NCBI RefSeq assembly: GCF_006980715.1
Contig: NZ_SBHN01000017.1
Coordinates: 55,198-119,197 of the forward strand
Length of the DNA: 64,000 nt
Source: Telmatospirillum sp. J64-1
GTDB taxonomy: Bacteria; Pseudomonadota; Alphaproteobacteria; Rhodospirillales; Magnetospirillaceae
Direction of reading: 5' to 3'
Shown here: one piece after another, positions 45,077 to 53,692 of the stretch
Layout of the letters: each line of letters starts with the position of its first letter
Numbering within the stretch: the stretch's first letter is position 1
Position numbers and translations under genes: made by a program
Notes under the pieces: model-generated
What the model was told of the DNA's origin: nothing
What the model saw: the letters and a program-made list of their open reading frames with translations, nothing else
The model's database searches: none

Positions 45077-47595
45077 GCTTGGCCGAATACCGTGGGCGAG
45101 CCGACCGGCTCGCCGATCTTCTGCCCTGGGCGGCGCTCCTCGCGCCCGGCATCGTCCTCAACAAGGACGGCAGTTTCCAGCGCAGCTTCCGCTTTCGCGG
45201 CCCCGATCTCGAAAGCGCGACGGAGGCCGAACTGGTCGGGCTCGGCGCACGGGCCAACAATGCGCTGAAGCGCCTTGGCTCCGGCTGGGCGCTGTTCTTC
45301 GAGGCGGAGCGGCTTGAGGCGCAGGATTATCCGCGGTCCAACTTCCCGGATGCGGCCTCATGGCTCGTCGATGAGGAACGCCGCGCGGCCTTTGAAGGTG
45401 AGTCAGATCAGTCATCGCCCCGGTGGAGCGATGACCCGGCGAACGGGCAGGGCCGGCATTTCGAAAGCCGCTATCACCTCACACTTCTCTACATGCCGCC
45501 GCCCGACGCGCAGGCGCGCACCGAGAATGCGCTGCTGGATTCCGGCCGGAAGGGGGAAGGGGACGGCGGCGGCCGCAACTGGCGGCAGGAACTGGCCCGG
45601 TTCCGGGACGAGACCGAGCGGGTGCTGGATTTGCTCAGCGGCTTCCTGCCGGAGATCCGCGCGCTCGACGATGCCGAGACGCTGACCTTTCTGCACGGGG
45701 CGATTTCGACGAAGCGCCATCCCGTCGCCGTGCCCGAAACGCCGATGTATCTTGATGGCGTGCTGGTCGATACGCCCTTGACCGGCGGCCTGGAGCCGAT
45801 GCTCGGCGACCGGCACTTGCGGACGCTGACGATCCTCGGCTTTCCGAACGCGACCCGCCCCGGCATCCTCGACGCACTGAACCATCAGGACTTTGCCTAT
45901 CGCTGGGGCACGCGCTTCATCCCGCTCGATAAGATGGCGGCGACGAAGGTGCTCACCCGCCTGCGCCGGCAGTGGTTCGCCAAGCGCAAGTCGATCACAG
46001 CGATCCTGCGCGAGGTGCTGACCAACGAGCCTGCTGTACTGGTCGATAGCGACGCCGACAACAAGGCGCTCGATGCAGACGCCGCTTTGCAGGCGCTCGG
46101 CAGTGATCATGTCGGTTTCGGTTATCTGACGACGACCATCACCGTCTGGGACGAGGACCGGGATACCGCGGAGGAAAAGGTCCGCGCCGTCGAGCGCATC
46201 GTCAACGGCCTCGGCTTCACCTGCATTCGGGAAACGGTGAATGCCGTCGAAGCCTGGCTCGGTTCACTGCCGGGCCATGTCTACGCCAATGTCCGGCAGC
46301 CGCTCGTCCACACCCTGAACCTCGCCCATCTCATGCCGCTCTCGGCGGTGTGGGCCGGACCGGCGCGCAACGCCCATCTCGCCAAAGTCACTCAGACAGA
46401 ATGTCCGCCGCTACTCCATGCGGAAACCAGCGGCTCCACACCGTTCCGCCTCTCCACCCATGTGGGCGATGTCGGCCACATGCTGATCGTCGGCCCGACC
46501 GGCGCAGGCAAGTCGGTGCTCTTGTCGCTGATCGCACTGCAATTCCGGCGCTATGCCGGCTCTCAGGTCACCATCTTCGACAAGGGCAATTCGGCGCGCG
46601 CAGCCGTGCTGGCCATGGGTGGGGAGCATCATGCGCTGGGTGCGGCCCCTGATGACATCACGAACGCGCTCGCCTTCCAGCCGCTCCGCGACATCGACGA
46701 CCCGGCGACGCGAAGCTGGGCGGCTGAATGGATCGGCGCGCTGCTCGCTCATGAGCATGTCACCGTTACCCCGGAAGTGAAGGAGGCCGTCTGGTCGGCG
46801 TTGTGCAACCTCGCCACCGCGCCGGCCGAGGAGCGCACGCTCACCGGCCTGTCCGTCCTCGTCCAGGCGAACGCCCTCAAGGCCGCGCTCCAGCCCTATA
46901 CGCTCGATGGCCCCTTCGGTCGGCTGCTCGACGCCGCCGAGGACCGGTTGGCGCTGTCCGAGGTTCAATGCTTCGAGACCGAGGAACTGATGCATGAGGC
47001 TGGCGTCGTCCTGCCGGTGCTGACCTACCTCTTCCACCGTCTGGAGGAGAGGTTCGACGGGCGGCCGACGCTGCTCATTCTCGACGAGGCCTGGGTCTAT
47101 CTCGACAATCCGCTCTTCGCCGCCCGCATCCGCGAATGGCTGAAGGTCCTGCGCAAGAAGAACGTGTCGGTGATCTTCGCGACGCAGTCGCTGGCGGACG
47201 TGGCCGACAGCTCCATCGCGCCCGCCATCATCGAGAGCTGCCCGCAGCGCATTTTTCTTCTCAACGACCGGGCCATCGAACCCCAGGCGCGCACGGCCTA
47301 TGAGCGCTTCGGCCTCAACGATCGGCAGATCGAACTGATCGCGCAGGCAACGCCAAAACGGCACTACTACCTGCAATCGCGCCGCGGCAACCGGCTGTTC
47401 GAGCTGGGCCTCGGCCCCGTGGCACTGGCGCTCTGCGGCGCCTCCGATCCGTCCTCCCAGACCCTCATCGACACAATCCTGGCCGAGCACGGCAGGGAGG
47501 CCTTCGCCGTCGAGTTTCTGAGAGCCCGCGGCCTCGATTGGGCCGCCGACATCCTCGGCCCGTTCTCTCCTCAAATACAGGAGCCAACACCATGA
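45070..47595 (+). CDS. trbE: TrbE, T4SS ATPase (VirB4-like)
   Basis: 841 residues from ATG 45070, overlapping trbD by seven bases. The CagE/TrbE N-domain is followed by Walker A VGPTGAGKSVLL near 475 and Walker B LLILDEAWVYLDNP near 660, with RKKNVSVIFATQSLADV after it. It is the largest T4SS ATPase and energises pilin extraction and substrate transfer. Length is normal for the family. Confidence 0.93.
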   Translation: MLSLAEYRGRADRLADLLPWAALLAPGIVLNKDGSFQRSFRFRGPDLESATEAELVGLGARANNALKRLGSGWALFFEAERLEAQDYPRSNFPDAASWLVDEERRAAFEGESDQSSPRWSDDPANGQGRHFESRYHLTLLYMPPPDAQARTENALLDSGRKGEGDGGGRNWRQELARFRDETERVLDLLSGFLPEIRALDDAETLTFLHGAISTKRHPVAVPETPMYLDGVLVDTPLTGGLEPMLGDRHLRTLTILGFPNATRPGILDALNHQDFAYRWGTRFIPLDKMAATKVLTRLRRQWFAKRKSITAILREVLTNEPAVLVDSDADNKALDADAALQALGSDHVGFGYLTTTITVWDEDRDTAEEKVRAVERIVNGLGFTCIRETVNAVEAWLGSLPGHVYANVRQPLVHTLNLAHLMPLSAVWAGPARNAHLAKVTQTECPPLLHAETSGSTPFRLSTHVGDVGHMLIVGPTGAGKSVLLSLIALQFRRYAGSQVTIFDKGNSARAAVLAMGGEHHALGAAPDDITNALAFQPLRDIDDPATRSWAAEWIGALLAHEHVTVTPEVKEAVWSALCNLATAPAEERTLTGLSVLVQANALKAALQPYTLDGPFGRLLDAAEDRLALSEVQCFETEELMHEAGVVLPVLTYLFHRLEERFDGRPTLLILDEAWVYLDNPLFAARIREWLKVLRKKNVSVIFATQSLADVADSSIAPAIIESCPQRIFLLNDRAIEPQARTAYERFGLNDRQIELIAQATPKRHYYLQSRRGNRLFELGLGPVALALCGASDPSSQTLIDTILAEHGREAFAVEFLRARGLDWAADILGPFSPQIQEPTP

Positions 47596-48305
47596 AACGC
47601 ACGTCTCTCGCGGCGCTCCTCGCCGCATCTCTTGCCATCGCTACGCCACAGGTGGGCCATGCCGCCTGGCCGGTCTTCGATGCCACCAACTACGGTCAGA
47701 ATGTCCTGCAGGCGGCGCGTGCGCTGGAGCAGATCAACAACCAGATCCAGCAGCTCCAGAACCAGGCGGTCATGTTGCAGAACATGGCAAAGAACCTTCA
47801 GCGGCTGGATTTCTCCTCGCTCGGACAACTCCAGGGGGCGCTGAACCGTATCGACGGGCTGATGATGCAGGTCGACGGCCTCAGCTTCGACCTGACGCAG
47901 CTCGAAGGCCAGTGGCGGCAGCAATATCCAAGCTCGTACGATGCCACGGTCAGCACCAGCGATATCGCCACTGCCGCGCGCGAGCGCTGGCAGAGTGCCA
48001 TGAACGCTTTCCGCCAAACCATGCGGGTGCAATCGCAGATCGTCGAGAACGTGCGCGTCGACGAAGGGCTACTCACCGATCTCGTCAATCGGAGCCATGG
48101 CGCCGTCGGGGCGCTGCAGGCGCAGCAGGCCGCGAATCAGCTCATTGCGCTTTCGGCCAAGCAGCAGATGCAGATCCAGACGCTGATGGCCGCCCATTAC
48201 CGCGCCGAGGCAGAAGACGCCGCGCGCAAGGCGCAGGCGGAGGAAGCGGCGCGCGAGACAACGCGCAGGTTCCTCGGTTCCGGCTCCGCCTATTCTGGGA
48301 ACTGA
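47592..48305 (+). CDS. trbJ: TrbJ, T4SS periplasmic protein (VirB5-like)
   Basis: 237 residues: signal peptide (LAALLAASLAIATPQVGHAA), then long amphipathic helices rich in Gln (ALEQINNQIQQLQNQAVMLQ). It is a minor pilus component at the tip. It overlaps trbE by four bases. No trbK entry-exclusion gene follows; trbL starts 21 bases downstream. Confidence 0.87.
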   Translation: MKRTSLAALLAASLAIATPQVGHAAWPVFDATNYGQNVLQAARALEQINNQIQQLQNQAVMLQNMAKNLQRLDFSSLGQLQGALNRIDGLMMQVDGLSFDLTQLEGQWRQQYPSSYDATVSTSDIATAARERWQSAMNAFRQTMRVQSQIVENVRVDEGLLTDLVNRSHGAVGALQAQQAANQLIALSAKQQMQIQTLMAAHYRAEAEDAARKAQAEEAARETTRRFLGSGSAYSGN

Positions 48306-48326
48306 CCGGCAGGGAGGCGACGCGCG

Positions 48327-49670
48327 ATGAATGATCTCGGCATCATCGACCGGTTCATGGAGACCTTCAGCCGCTACATCGACAGCGGCTTCGGACTCTT
48401 GTCGGGTGACGTCGCCTTCCTCACCACCATCCTGATCGGCATCGACATCACGCTGGCAGGCCTGTTCTGGGCTCTGGGCGGCGAGGACAACATCATCGGG
48501 CGCCTGATCCGGAAGATGCTCTATGTCGGCGTCTTCGCGCTGATCCTCAACAACTTCCAGAACCTTGCCGAGATCATCTACAGGTCCTTCTCCGGTCTCG
48601 GCATCCAGGCCGCGCCCGGCACGCTCGCCGCCGACGATCTGCTCAAACCTGGCAAGATCGCCGCCACCGGTTATGAGGCGGCGTATCCGCTCATCGATCA
48701 GGTCGGCAATCTCGTCGGCTTTCCGGAAATCTTCGGCAACGCACTCACCGTCTTCGTCCTGCTGCTGGCCTGGTTCCTGGTCCTCATCGCCTTCTTCATT
48801 CTGGCGATCCAGCTCTTCATCACCGTGCTCGAGTTCAAACTGACGACGCTCGCCGGTTTCGTCCTGGTGCCCTTCGCGCTCTGGAACAAGACGTCGTTCC
48901 TCGCCGAACGGGTTCTCGGCAACGTGATTTCCTCCGGCATCAAGGTGATGATGCTCGCCGTCATCGTCGGCATCGGCTCGACGCTGTTCGCTTCCTTCAC
49001 CAACGGCCTTCAGGGTCAGGAACCGGACCTTGCCGCCGCCATGTCGCGGGTGCTGGGCGCTCTGGCGCTGCTCGGTCTCGGCATCTTCGGCCCCGGCATC
49101 GCTTCGGGTCTTGTATCCGGAGCACCGCAGCTCGGCGCCGGCGCCGCCCTCGGCGCAACTGGTGCTGCGGTGGGCGCGACCATGCTCGCCGGTGGCGCGG
49201 CGCTTGCCGGGGCGCGCATGGCCGCTGGCGGCGGTCTTTCCGCCATCCGCGCGGGCACGGCGATGGGGTCTGCCGCTTCTTCCGCCTACCAACTGGGACA
49301 GGCGACCTCCGGGACGTCCGGCATGGCAGGCGCCGCGGCCGGTGTTGGTGGCATGGCGCGCGCTGCCGGCGGAGCCGCCACAAACGCCGCGCGCCAAGTC
49401 GCGGGTCGCGCCTCTTCCTCTCTGAAAGAAAGCGCCGATGCCGGACGCCGTGGCGCCTGGACGGCCACCGGCGGCACGCCGACCGCCTCCATGTCGGAGG
49501 CAAGCGCCGCATCGGCGGGCATCCCCTCCAGTTCCCCGCCGGATTGGGCGAACCGCCTGCGCTCCGAACAGGCGGCGCGTGCGCATCGGCAGACCGCCAC
49601 CCAAGCCATCAAGGACGGTGACCGGCCCGGCAACGGCGCCAATCCCTCCCTCAATGACAAGGACGACTGA
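48327..49670 (+). CDS. trbL: TrbL, polytopic inner-membrane T4SS protein (VirB6-like)
   Basis: 447 residues with about six membrane helices in the first 300 residues (FLTTILIGIDITLAGLFWAL, VFVLLLAWFLVLIAFFILAI, VMMLAVIVGIGSTLFASF). The C-terminal 180 residues are Ala/Gly/Ser-rich and probably cytoplasmic or periplasmic and disordered, as usual for TrbL. It forms the inner-membrane channel part of the transfer apparatus. Confidence 0.9.
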   Translation: MNDLGIIDRFMETFSRYIDSGFGLLSGDVAFLTTILIGIDITLAGLFWALGGEDNIIGRLIRKMLYVGVFALILNNFQNLAEIIYRSFSGLGIQAAPGTLAADDLLKPGKIAATGYEAAYPLIDQVGNLVGFPEIFGNALTVFVLLLAWFLVLIAFFILAIQLFITVLEFKLTTLAGFVLVPFALWNKTSFLAERVLGNVISSGIKVMMLAVIVGIGSTLFASFTNGLQGQEPDLAAAMSRVLGALALLGLGIFGPGIASGLVSGAPQLGAGAALGATGAAVGATMLAGGAALAGARMAAGGGLSAIRAGTAMGSAASSAYQLGQATSGTSGMAGAAAGVGGMARAAGGAATNAARQVAGRASSSLKESADAGRRGAWTATGGTPTASMSEASAASAGIPSSSPPDWANRLRSEQAARAHRQTATQAIKDGDRPGNGANPSLNDKDD

Positions 49671-49673
49671 CCC

Positions 49674-50393
49674 ATGTTCTTCCGACGACCGATTCAACGA
49701 TACGGCACGACGCCGGAGCCCGTCACTCCCTATCAGAGGGCCGCCCAGCTCTGGGACGAGCGCATCGGCGCGTCCCGTATCCAGGCAAGAAACTGGCGGG
49801 TCATGGCCTTCGGCTGCCTGGCGCTTTCCGTCGGTCTTTCCGGCGGCTTGCTCTGGCAGTCGCTGCAAAGCCGCGTCGCGCCCTATGTGGTCGAGGTCGA
49901 CAAGTTCGGCGAGGCGCGCGCCGTCGCGCCGGCAATCCAGAACTACCAGCCGGCCGACGCCCAGATCGCCTGGCACCTCGCCCGCTTCATCACCAACGTC
50001 CGTTCGGTGTCCACCGATCCGGTGCTGGTGCGCCAGAACTGGCTGTCCGCCTACGATTTCGCCACCGACCGCGCCGCGCTGTTCCTGAACGACCACGCTA
50101 AGAAGAACGATCCCTTCAGCGCGATCGGCACCCGCAGCGGCTCGGTCCAGGTGACGAGCGTTGTGCGGGCCTCTGACGCCTCCTTCCAGGTCAAGTGGAC
50201 CGAGCAGGTCTTCGAGCGCGGTAGCCTGGCCCGCACCGAGCGCTGGACCGCGATCCTGACGGTCGTGATCCAGACCCCGCGCACCGCCGAGCAGCTCCGC
50301 AAGAACCCCCTCGGCGTCTTCGTCAACGCCATCGACTGGTCGCGCGAACTCGACGCCACTGCGCCGCAATTGCCCAAGGAGCCCTCTCAATGA
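49674..50393 (+). CDS. trbF: TrbF, T4SS core component (VirB8-like)
   Basis: 239 residues: one membrane helix (VMAFGCLALSVGLSGGLLWQ) and a periplasmic NTF2-like domain (PYVVEVDKFGEARAV, then WLSAYDFATDRAALFLNDHA, WTEQVFERGSLARTERWTAI). It nucleates the assembly of the envelope-spanning complex. It overlaps trbG by four bases. Confidence 0.9.
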   Translation: MFFRRPIQRYGTTPEPVTPYQRAAQLWDERIGASRIQARNWRVMAFGCLALSVGLSGGLLWQSLQSRVAPYVVEVDKFGEARAVAPAIQNYQPADAQIAWHLARFITNVRSVSTDPVLVRQNWLSAYDFATDRAALFLNDHAKKNDPFSAIGTRSGSVQVTSVVRASDASFQVKWTEQVFERGSLARTERWTAILTVVIQTPRTAEQLRKNPLGVFVNAIDWSRELDATAPQLPKEPSQ

Positions 50394-51391
50394 AGAAGAA
50401 CATGTTCGTCATCACCGTGTCGGCGCTGGCCTTGTCCGCCTGCGCCACAAAGCCTTTGCCGCCAACGATCAGCTACGACTCCGACGACTTCAAGCCGGCC
50501 GTCATCGACAGGGAACCGGCCAGGCCGGTGAAGATCGTCGAGGTGCCGAAGGTCCTGCCATTGCCGGGCCAGCTTCTGCCGGAGCCCGGCGAGGTGACCG
50601 AGGACAAGCGCCCGCCGACCGAGCGGGTCGAGGACGCCAACAAGGCGGCGACCCAGGAGCCGACCAAGCACGGCTATGTCAACGCCATCCAGGTCTATCC
50701 CTATACGGAAGGGGCGCTCTACCGTCTCTATGCGGCGCCCGAGCGCGTCAGCGACATTGCCTTGCAGCCCGGCGAAAAGCTCACCTCCGTCTCCGCCGGC
50801 GACACCGTGCGTTGGGTGATCGGCGACACGGTGAGCGGCACGGACGATAGCGAGCGCATCCATGTGCTGGTCAAGCCCTTCGCGCCGGACCTCAAAACCA
50901 ATCTCGTCATCACCACCGACCGGCGCGCCTATCACCTCCAGCTTGAAAGCACCGAGAGGACCGCCATGGCGGCGATCTCCTGGACTTATCCGTCCGACCA
51001 GATTCTCGCCCTGCGCCGACAGAACACAGCGGCCGAGGCGGCGTTGCCGGTCGCCTCGAACGTGGCGCTCGAGAACATCCGCTTCCGTTACGCCATCACC
51101 GGCGACAGTCCGCCCTGGAAACCGCTGCGCGCCTTCGACGACGGCCACAAGGTCTATATTGAGTTCCCCCGCCGCATTGACCAGGGCGAGGCGCCGCCGC
51201 TCTTCGTGGTGGGCGCCGACGGCGGCAACCAGCTCGTCAACTACCGCATGCGCGGCAACTACTACATCGTCGACCGCCTCTTCGCTGCCGCCGAACTGCG
51301 CCTCGGCGCCAAGCCGCAGCAGGTGGTTCGGATTTCCCGGACCGACGAGACGCCACGGCGCACCGCGTTGTTTTCGCGCACGGACCGGTAG
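50390..51391 (+). CDS. trbG: TrbG, outer-membrane core protein (VirB9-like)
   Basis: 333 residues. The N-terminus MKKNMFVITVSALALSAC is a lipoprotein signal with lipid cysteine at about 18, so TrbG here may itself be the lipoprotein (VirB7-like role). A proline-rich linker precedes the VirB9 beta domain (NAIQVYPYTEGALYRLYAAP, then PGEKLTSVSAGDTVRWVIGD, VYIEFPRRIDQGEAPPLFVV). With TrbI it forms the outer-membrane core. Confidence 0.9.
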   Translation: MKKNMFVITVSALALSACATKPLPPTISYDSDDFKPAVIDREPARPVKIVEVPKVLPLPGQLLPEPGEVTEDKRPPTERVEDANKAATQEPTKHGYVNAIQVYPYTEGALYRLYAAPERVSDIALQPGEKLTSVSAGDTVRWVIGDTVSGTDDSERIHVLVKPFAPDLKTNLVITTDRRAYHLQLESTERTAMAAISWTYPSDQILALRRQNTAAEAALPVASNVALENIRFRYAITGDSPPWKPLRAFDDGHKVYIEFPRRIDQGEAPPLFVVGADGGNQLVNYRMRGNYYIVDRLFAAAELRLGAKPQQVVRISRTDETPRRTALFSRTDR

Positions 51392-51402
51392 GGGGAGAGG
51401 CC

Positions 51403-52623
51403 ATGACGGATCCCGCCGCACCCACGCCAAAACCTGCCGGTTCGTCCAAGCGCGATCCCGGCAAGCTGGACCTGCGCGCCGCGCCCCGCCGCGTCGTACG
51501 CTTCAGGCGCGGCCTTGTCATCGGCGTGGCCGCGCTCGGCTCCGGCGCCATCCTCGGCGTGACCATGATGGCGCTGCAAGGCCCGGCCCTGCGAATCCAG
51601 GACCAGGCCGAGGAGCTCTACAACACCGAACGCAAACCGACCCCGGACGGCCTTGCCGCGTTGCCCGGCGATTACAGCCAGGTCAAGCCGGAGACACCGC
51701 AGCTCGGGCCGCCGCTGCCCGGCGATCTCGGCCGGCCGATCCTCGAACGCCAGCGGCAGCTCGGCATCGCGCCGGGAGGATCGGAATTGTCCGCCGAGGA
51801 GCAGCGCCTCGCCCAGCAGGCCATCCAGGCGAAGGAGGCCGGCGTCTTCTTCCGGATCGAGAACCGGCCGCGGCAGGACACGCCGGCAGTGACGGGCCAG
51901 TCCCAGCAAATGGCAGCGACGGAGATAGTTTTGCCCGACGCTGACCGCCTGGCACTCGATCCCGAACGCGACCAGAACAACCAGCAGCGCAAGCTCGACT
52001 TCCTGAATCAGCGCGATACTGGCGGCATCTACAATCCGCATGCGCTGCAGACCCCGGTCTCGCCCCATCAGGTGATGGCCGGCAGTGTGATCGCCGCGAG
52101 CCTGATCACCGGCATCAATTTCGACCTGCCGGGCCTCGTCGCCGCCCAGGTCACCGAGAACGTCTACGACACGGTGACCGGCCGCACGCTGCTGATCCCG
52201 CAGGGCTCGCGCCTAATCGGCACCTATGACAGCGTGATTGCCTTCGGCCAGTCCCGTGCGCTGCTTGTCTGGCAGCGCATCATCCTGCCCGACGGCTCCT
52301 CCATCGAGATCGACAATCTGCCCGCCACCGACACCGCCGGCTATGCCGGCCTCGAGGACGAGGTCGACTACCACACCTGGCGGCTCATCAAGGGCATCGC
52401 GCTTGCCACCCTGCTCGGCGTCGGCACGGAGCTGAGCCTCGGCAGCGACGAGAGCGACCTGGTCCGGGCGATCCGCGAATCCACCCAGCAGAACGTCAAC
52501 CGGGCCGGCCAGCGCATCACCGAGAAGAACCTGAACATCCAGCCGACCATCACCGTCCGTCCCGGCTGGCCGCTCAGGATCATCGTCCACAGGGATCTCG
52601 TATTGCGCCGCTACCAGGGCTGA
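51403..52623 (+). CDS. trbI: TrbI, envelope-spanning core protein (VirB10-like)
   Basis: 406 residues: cytoplasmic N-tail, one membrane helix (GLVIGVAALGSGAILGVTMM), proline-rich periplasmic linker, and the C-terminal VirB10/TrbI barrel domain (VMAGSVIAASLITGINFDLP, then LLIPQGSRLIGTYDSVIAFG, LEDEVDYHTW, ending IIVHRDLVLRRY). It closes the trb operon core, 11 bases after trbG. Confidence 0.92.
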   Translation: MTDPAAPTPKPAGSSKRDPGKLDLRAAPRRVVRFRRGLVIGVAALGSGAILGVTMMALQGPALRIQDQAEELYNTERKPTPDGLAALPGDYSQVKPETPQLGPPLPGDLGRPILERQRQLGIAPGGSELSAEEQRLAQQAIQAKEAGVFFRIENRPRQDTPAVTGQSQQMAATEIVLPDADRLALDPERDQNNQQRKLDFLNQRDTGGIYNPHALQTPVSPHQVMAGSVIAASLITGINFDLPGLVAAQVTENVYDTVTGRTLLIPQGSRLIGTYDSVIAFGQSRALLVWQRIILPDGSSIEIDNLPATDTAGYAGLEDEVDYHTWRLIKGIALATLLGVGTELSLGSDESDLVRAIRESTQQNVNRAGQRITEKNLNIQPTITVRPGWPLRIIVHRDLVLRRYQG

Positions 52624-52661
52624 AACCTGTCCACCGAAGCTTTAGCAAAGGAGGATCGATC

Positions 52662-52985
52662 ATGGCCAATCTGAAACTCGGAAAACTGCCCGACCGCACG
52701 CCGGCGAAGATCACCATCACCGTCGGCGCCGACCTGAACCAGGCGCTACGGGATTATGCGATCCTCTACCGCGCCACCTATGGCGAGGCCGAGTCCGTCG
52801 CCGAGCTCATTCCCTTCATGCTGGAGGCCTTCCTCGACAGCGACCGCGCCTTCGCTAAGGCGCGCAAGGAGGGGTTGCCCGAGACGAACATCGACAAACC
52901 GGCGCGGCGCGCCCGCTCACCCCGCGCGGGCGATAGCGAAGCGGCGTCGCCCGCTGTCTCATCCGCATCGCAATTCCAGGAGTAA
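52662..52985 (+). CDS. DUF2274 protein
   Basis: 107 residues, with AAAGGAGG ahead of ATG 52662. LKLGKLPDRTPAKITITVGA and ADLNQALRDYAILYRATYGE match DUF2274, a small protein with a predicted ribbon-helix-helix-like N-terminus found behind trbI in alphaproteobacterial elements. It may be a regulator of the operon; role unproven. Confidence 0.82.
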   Translation: MANLKLGKLPDRTPAKITITVGADLNQALRDYAILYRATYGEAESVAELIPFMLEAFLDSDRAFAKARKEGLPETNIDKPARRARSPRAGDSEAASPAVSSASQFQE

Positions 52986-52988
52986 CCT

Positions 52989-53306
52989 ATGCAAATCGGC
53001 ACCTTCACTTTGTCCAATGACGGGGGCTGGACCGGTTCCATCCGCACGCTCACCATCGACGCCAAAGTCCGGCTCGTCCCCAATGACGACCGTACCCATG
53101 ACAACGCCCCGGCATTCCGAGTCCTTGTCGGCAACGCCCGCATCGGTGACGCCTGGGATGCCCGGACAACGGGTGATCACCCGAAATACTATCTCCGCCT
53201 CCGTCTCGACGACCCGAGCCTTCCCGAACCCTTCACCGCCGCCCTGTTCCCCTCCGAGGAGGGGGACTGGGCGCAGCTCGTCTGGAACAGGCGGCGGGAG
53301 GGATGA
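52989..53306 (+). CDS. DUF736 family protein (second copy)
   Basis: 105 residues three bases after the DUF2274 stop: MQIGTFTLSNDGGWTGSIRT, then IDAKVRLVPNDD, KYYLRLRLDDPSLPEPFTAA. It is a divergent relative of the DUF736 protein at 18628. It ends the conjugation operon. Function unknown. Confidence 0.82.
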   Translation: MQIGTFTLSNDGGWTGSIRTLTIDAKVRLVPNDDRTHDNAPAFRVLVGNARIGDAWDARTTGDHPKYYLRLRLDDPSLPEPFTAALFPSEEGDWAQLVWNRRREG

Positions 53307-53679
53307 ACTGCTCCGATTTGCTCTATTCCGAAATCGTTCGCAAAAGACTTCAGACGGCGATGGCTTTTGCCCATGAATTCGGAAGTCGCGCCCTTCGCGG
53401 TCGTGTGGATGTCGCGGAAGGCAAGGCGAGCCTTCCTGCAGGGGAGATTGTTACGAATCCTCGGACCATAAGCGTATGTGCCGAGGATTCGTATCATCGT
53501 CCTGCCGGGCTCTCGAAAAGGGGTGCGTCCGTGGTCGTTCCTGCCGGTGCGCCCGTCCCGGACGGCAATGGCATAGAGAATTTTGAAGTCTCCATTTTTT
53601 GATGGTTATGGACCATCAAAAGGGGATATATAGGAAATGAAAGTTGCGCATATTTTCAAAATATGCGAATTTGATGGTT
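53307..53679. other. Gap between trb operon and AbiE genes, rich in palindromes
   Basis: An open frame at 53303-53602 is probably not a gene: there is no family resemblance, and it runs through a large palindrome. The gap holds a 7-bp hairpin GGAAGGC/GCCTTCC at 53416-53436, the 42-base palindrome at 53452-53493, and operator-like repeats at 53597-53692. Confidence 0.5.
53452..53493. repeat. 42-base palindrome (13-bp perfect arms, nested inner stem)
   Basis: TACGAATCCTCGG at 53452-53464 and CCGAGGATTCGTA at 53481-53493 pair perfectly, and the loop itself contains CATA/TATG. There is no T-run. It could be a recombination or resolution site, a strong terminator without U-tract, or a remnant transposon end. 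Confidence 0.65.
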
Positions 53680-53692
53680 ATGAGCCATCAAA
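53597..53692 (+). promoter_or_regulatory. AbiE operators: three palindromes
   Basis: TTTTGATGGT/ACCATCAAAA forms a perfect 10-bp dyad at 53597-53621. A second version, TTTGATGG/CCATCAAA, lies at 53670-53692 and covers the abiEi start. Between them at 53647-53667 is a perfect palindrome with arms CGCATATTTT/AAAATATGCG. AbiEi antitoxins are known to repress their own promoters through inverted repeats. Confidence 0.65.

Noticed and set aside
53303..53602. Open frame after the second DUF736 gene
   Set aside because: It runs through a 42-base palindrome, has no family similarity and no supported function; treated as non-coding.
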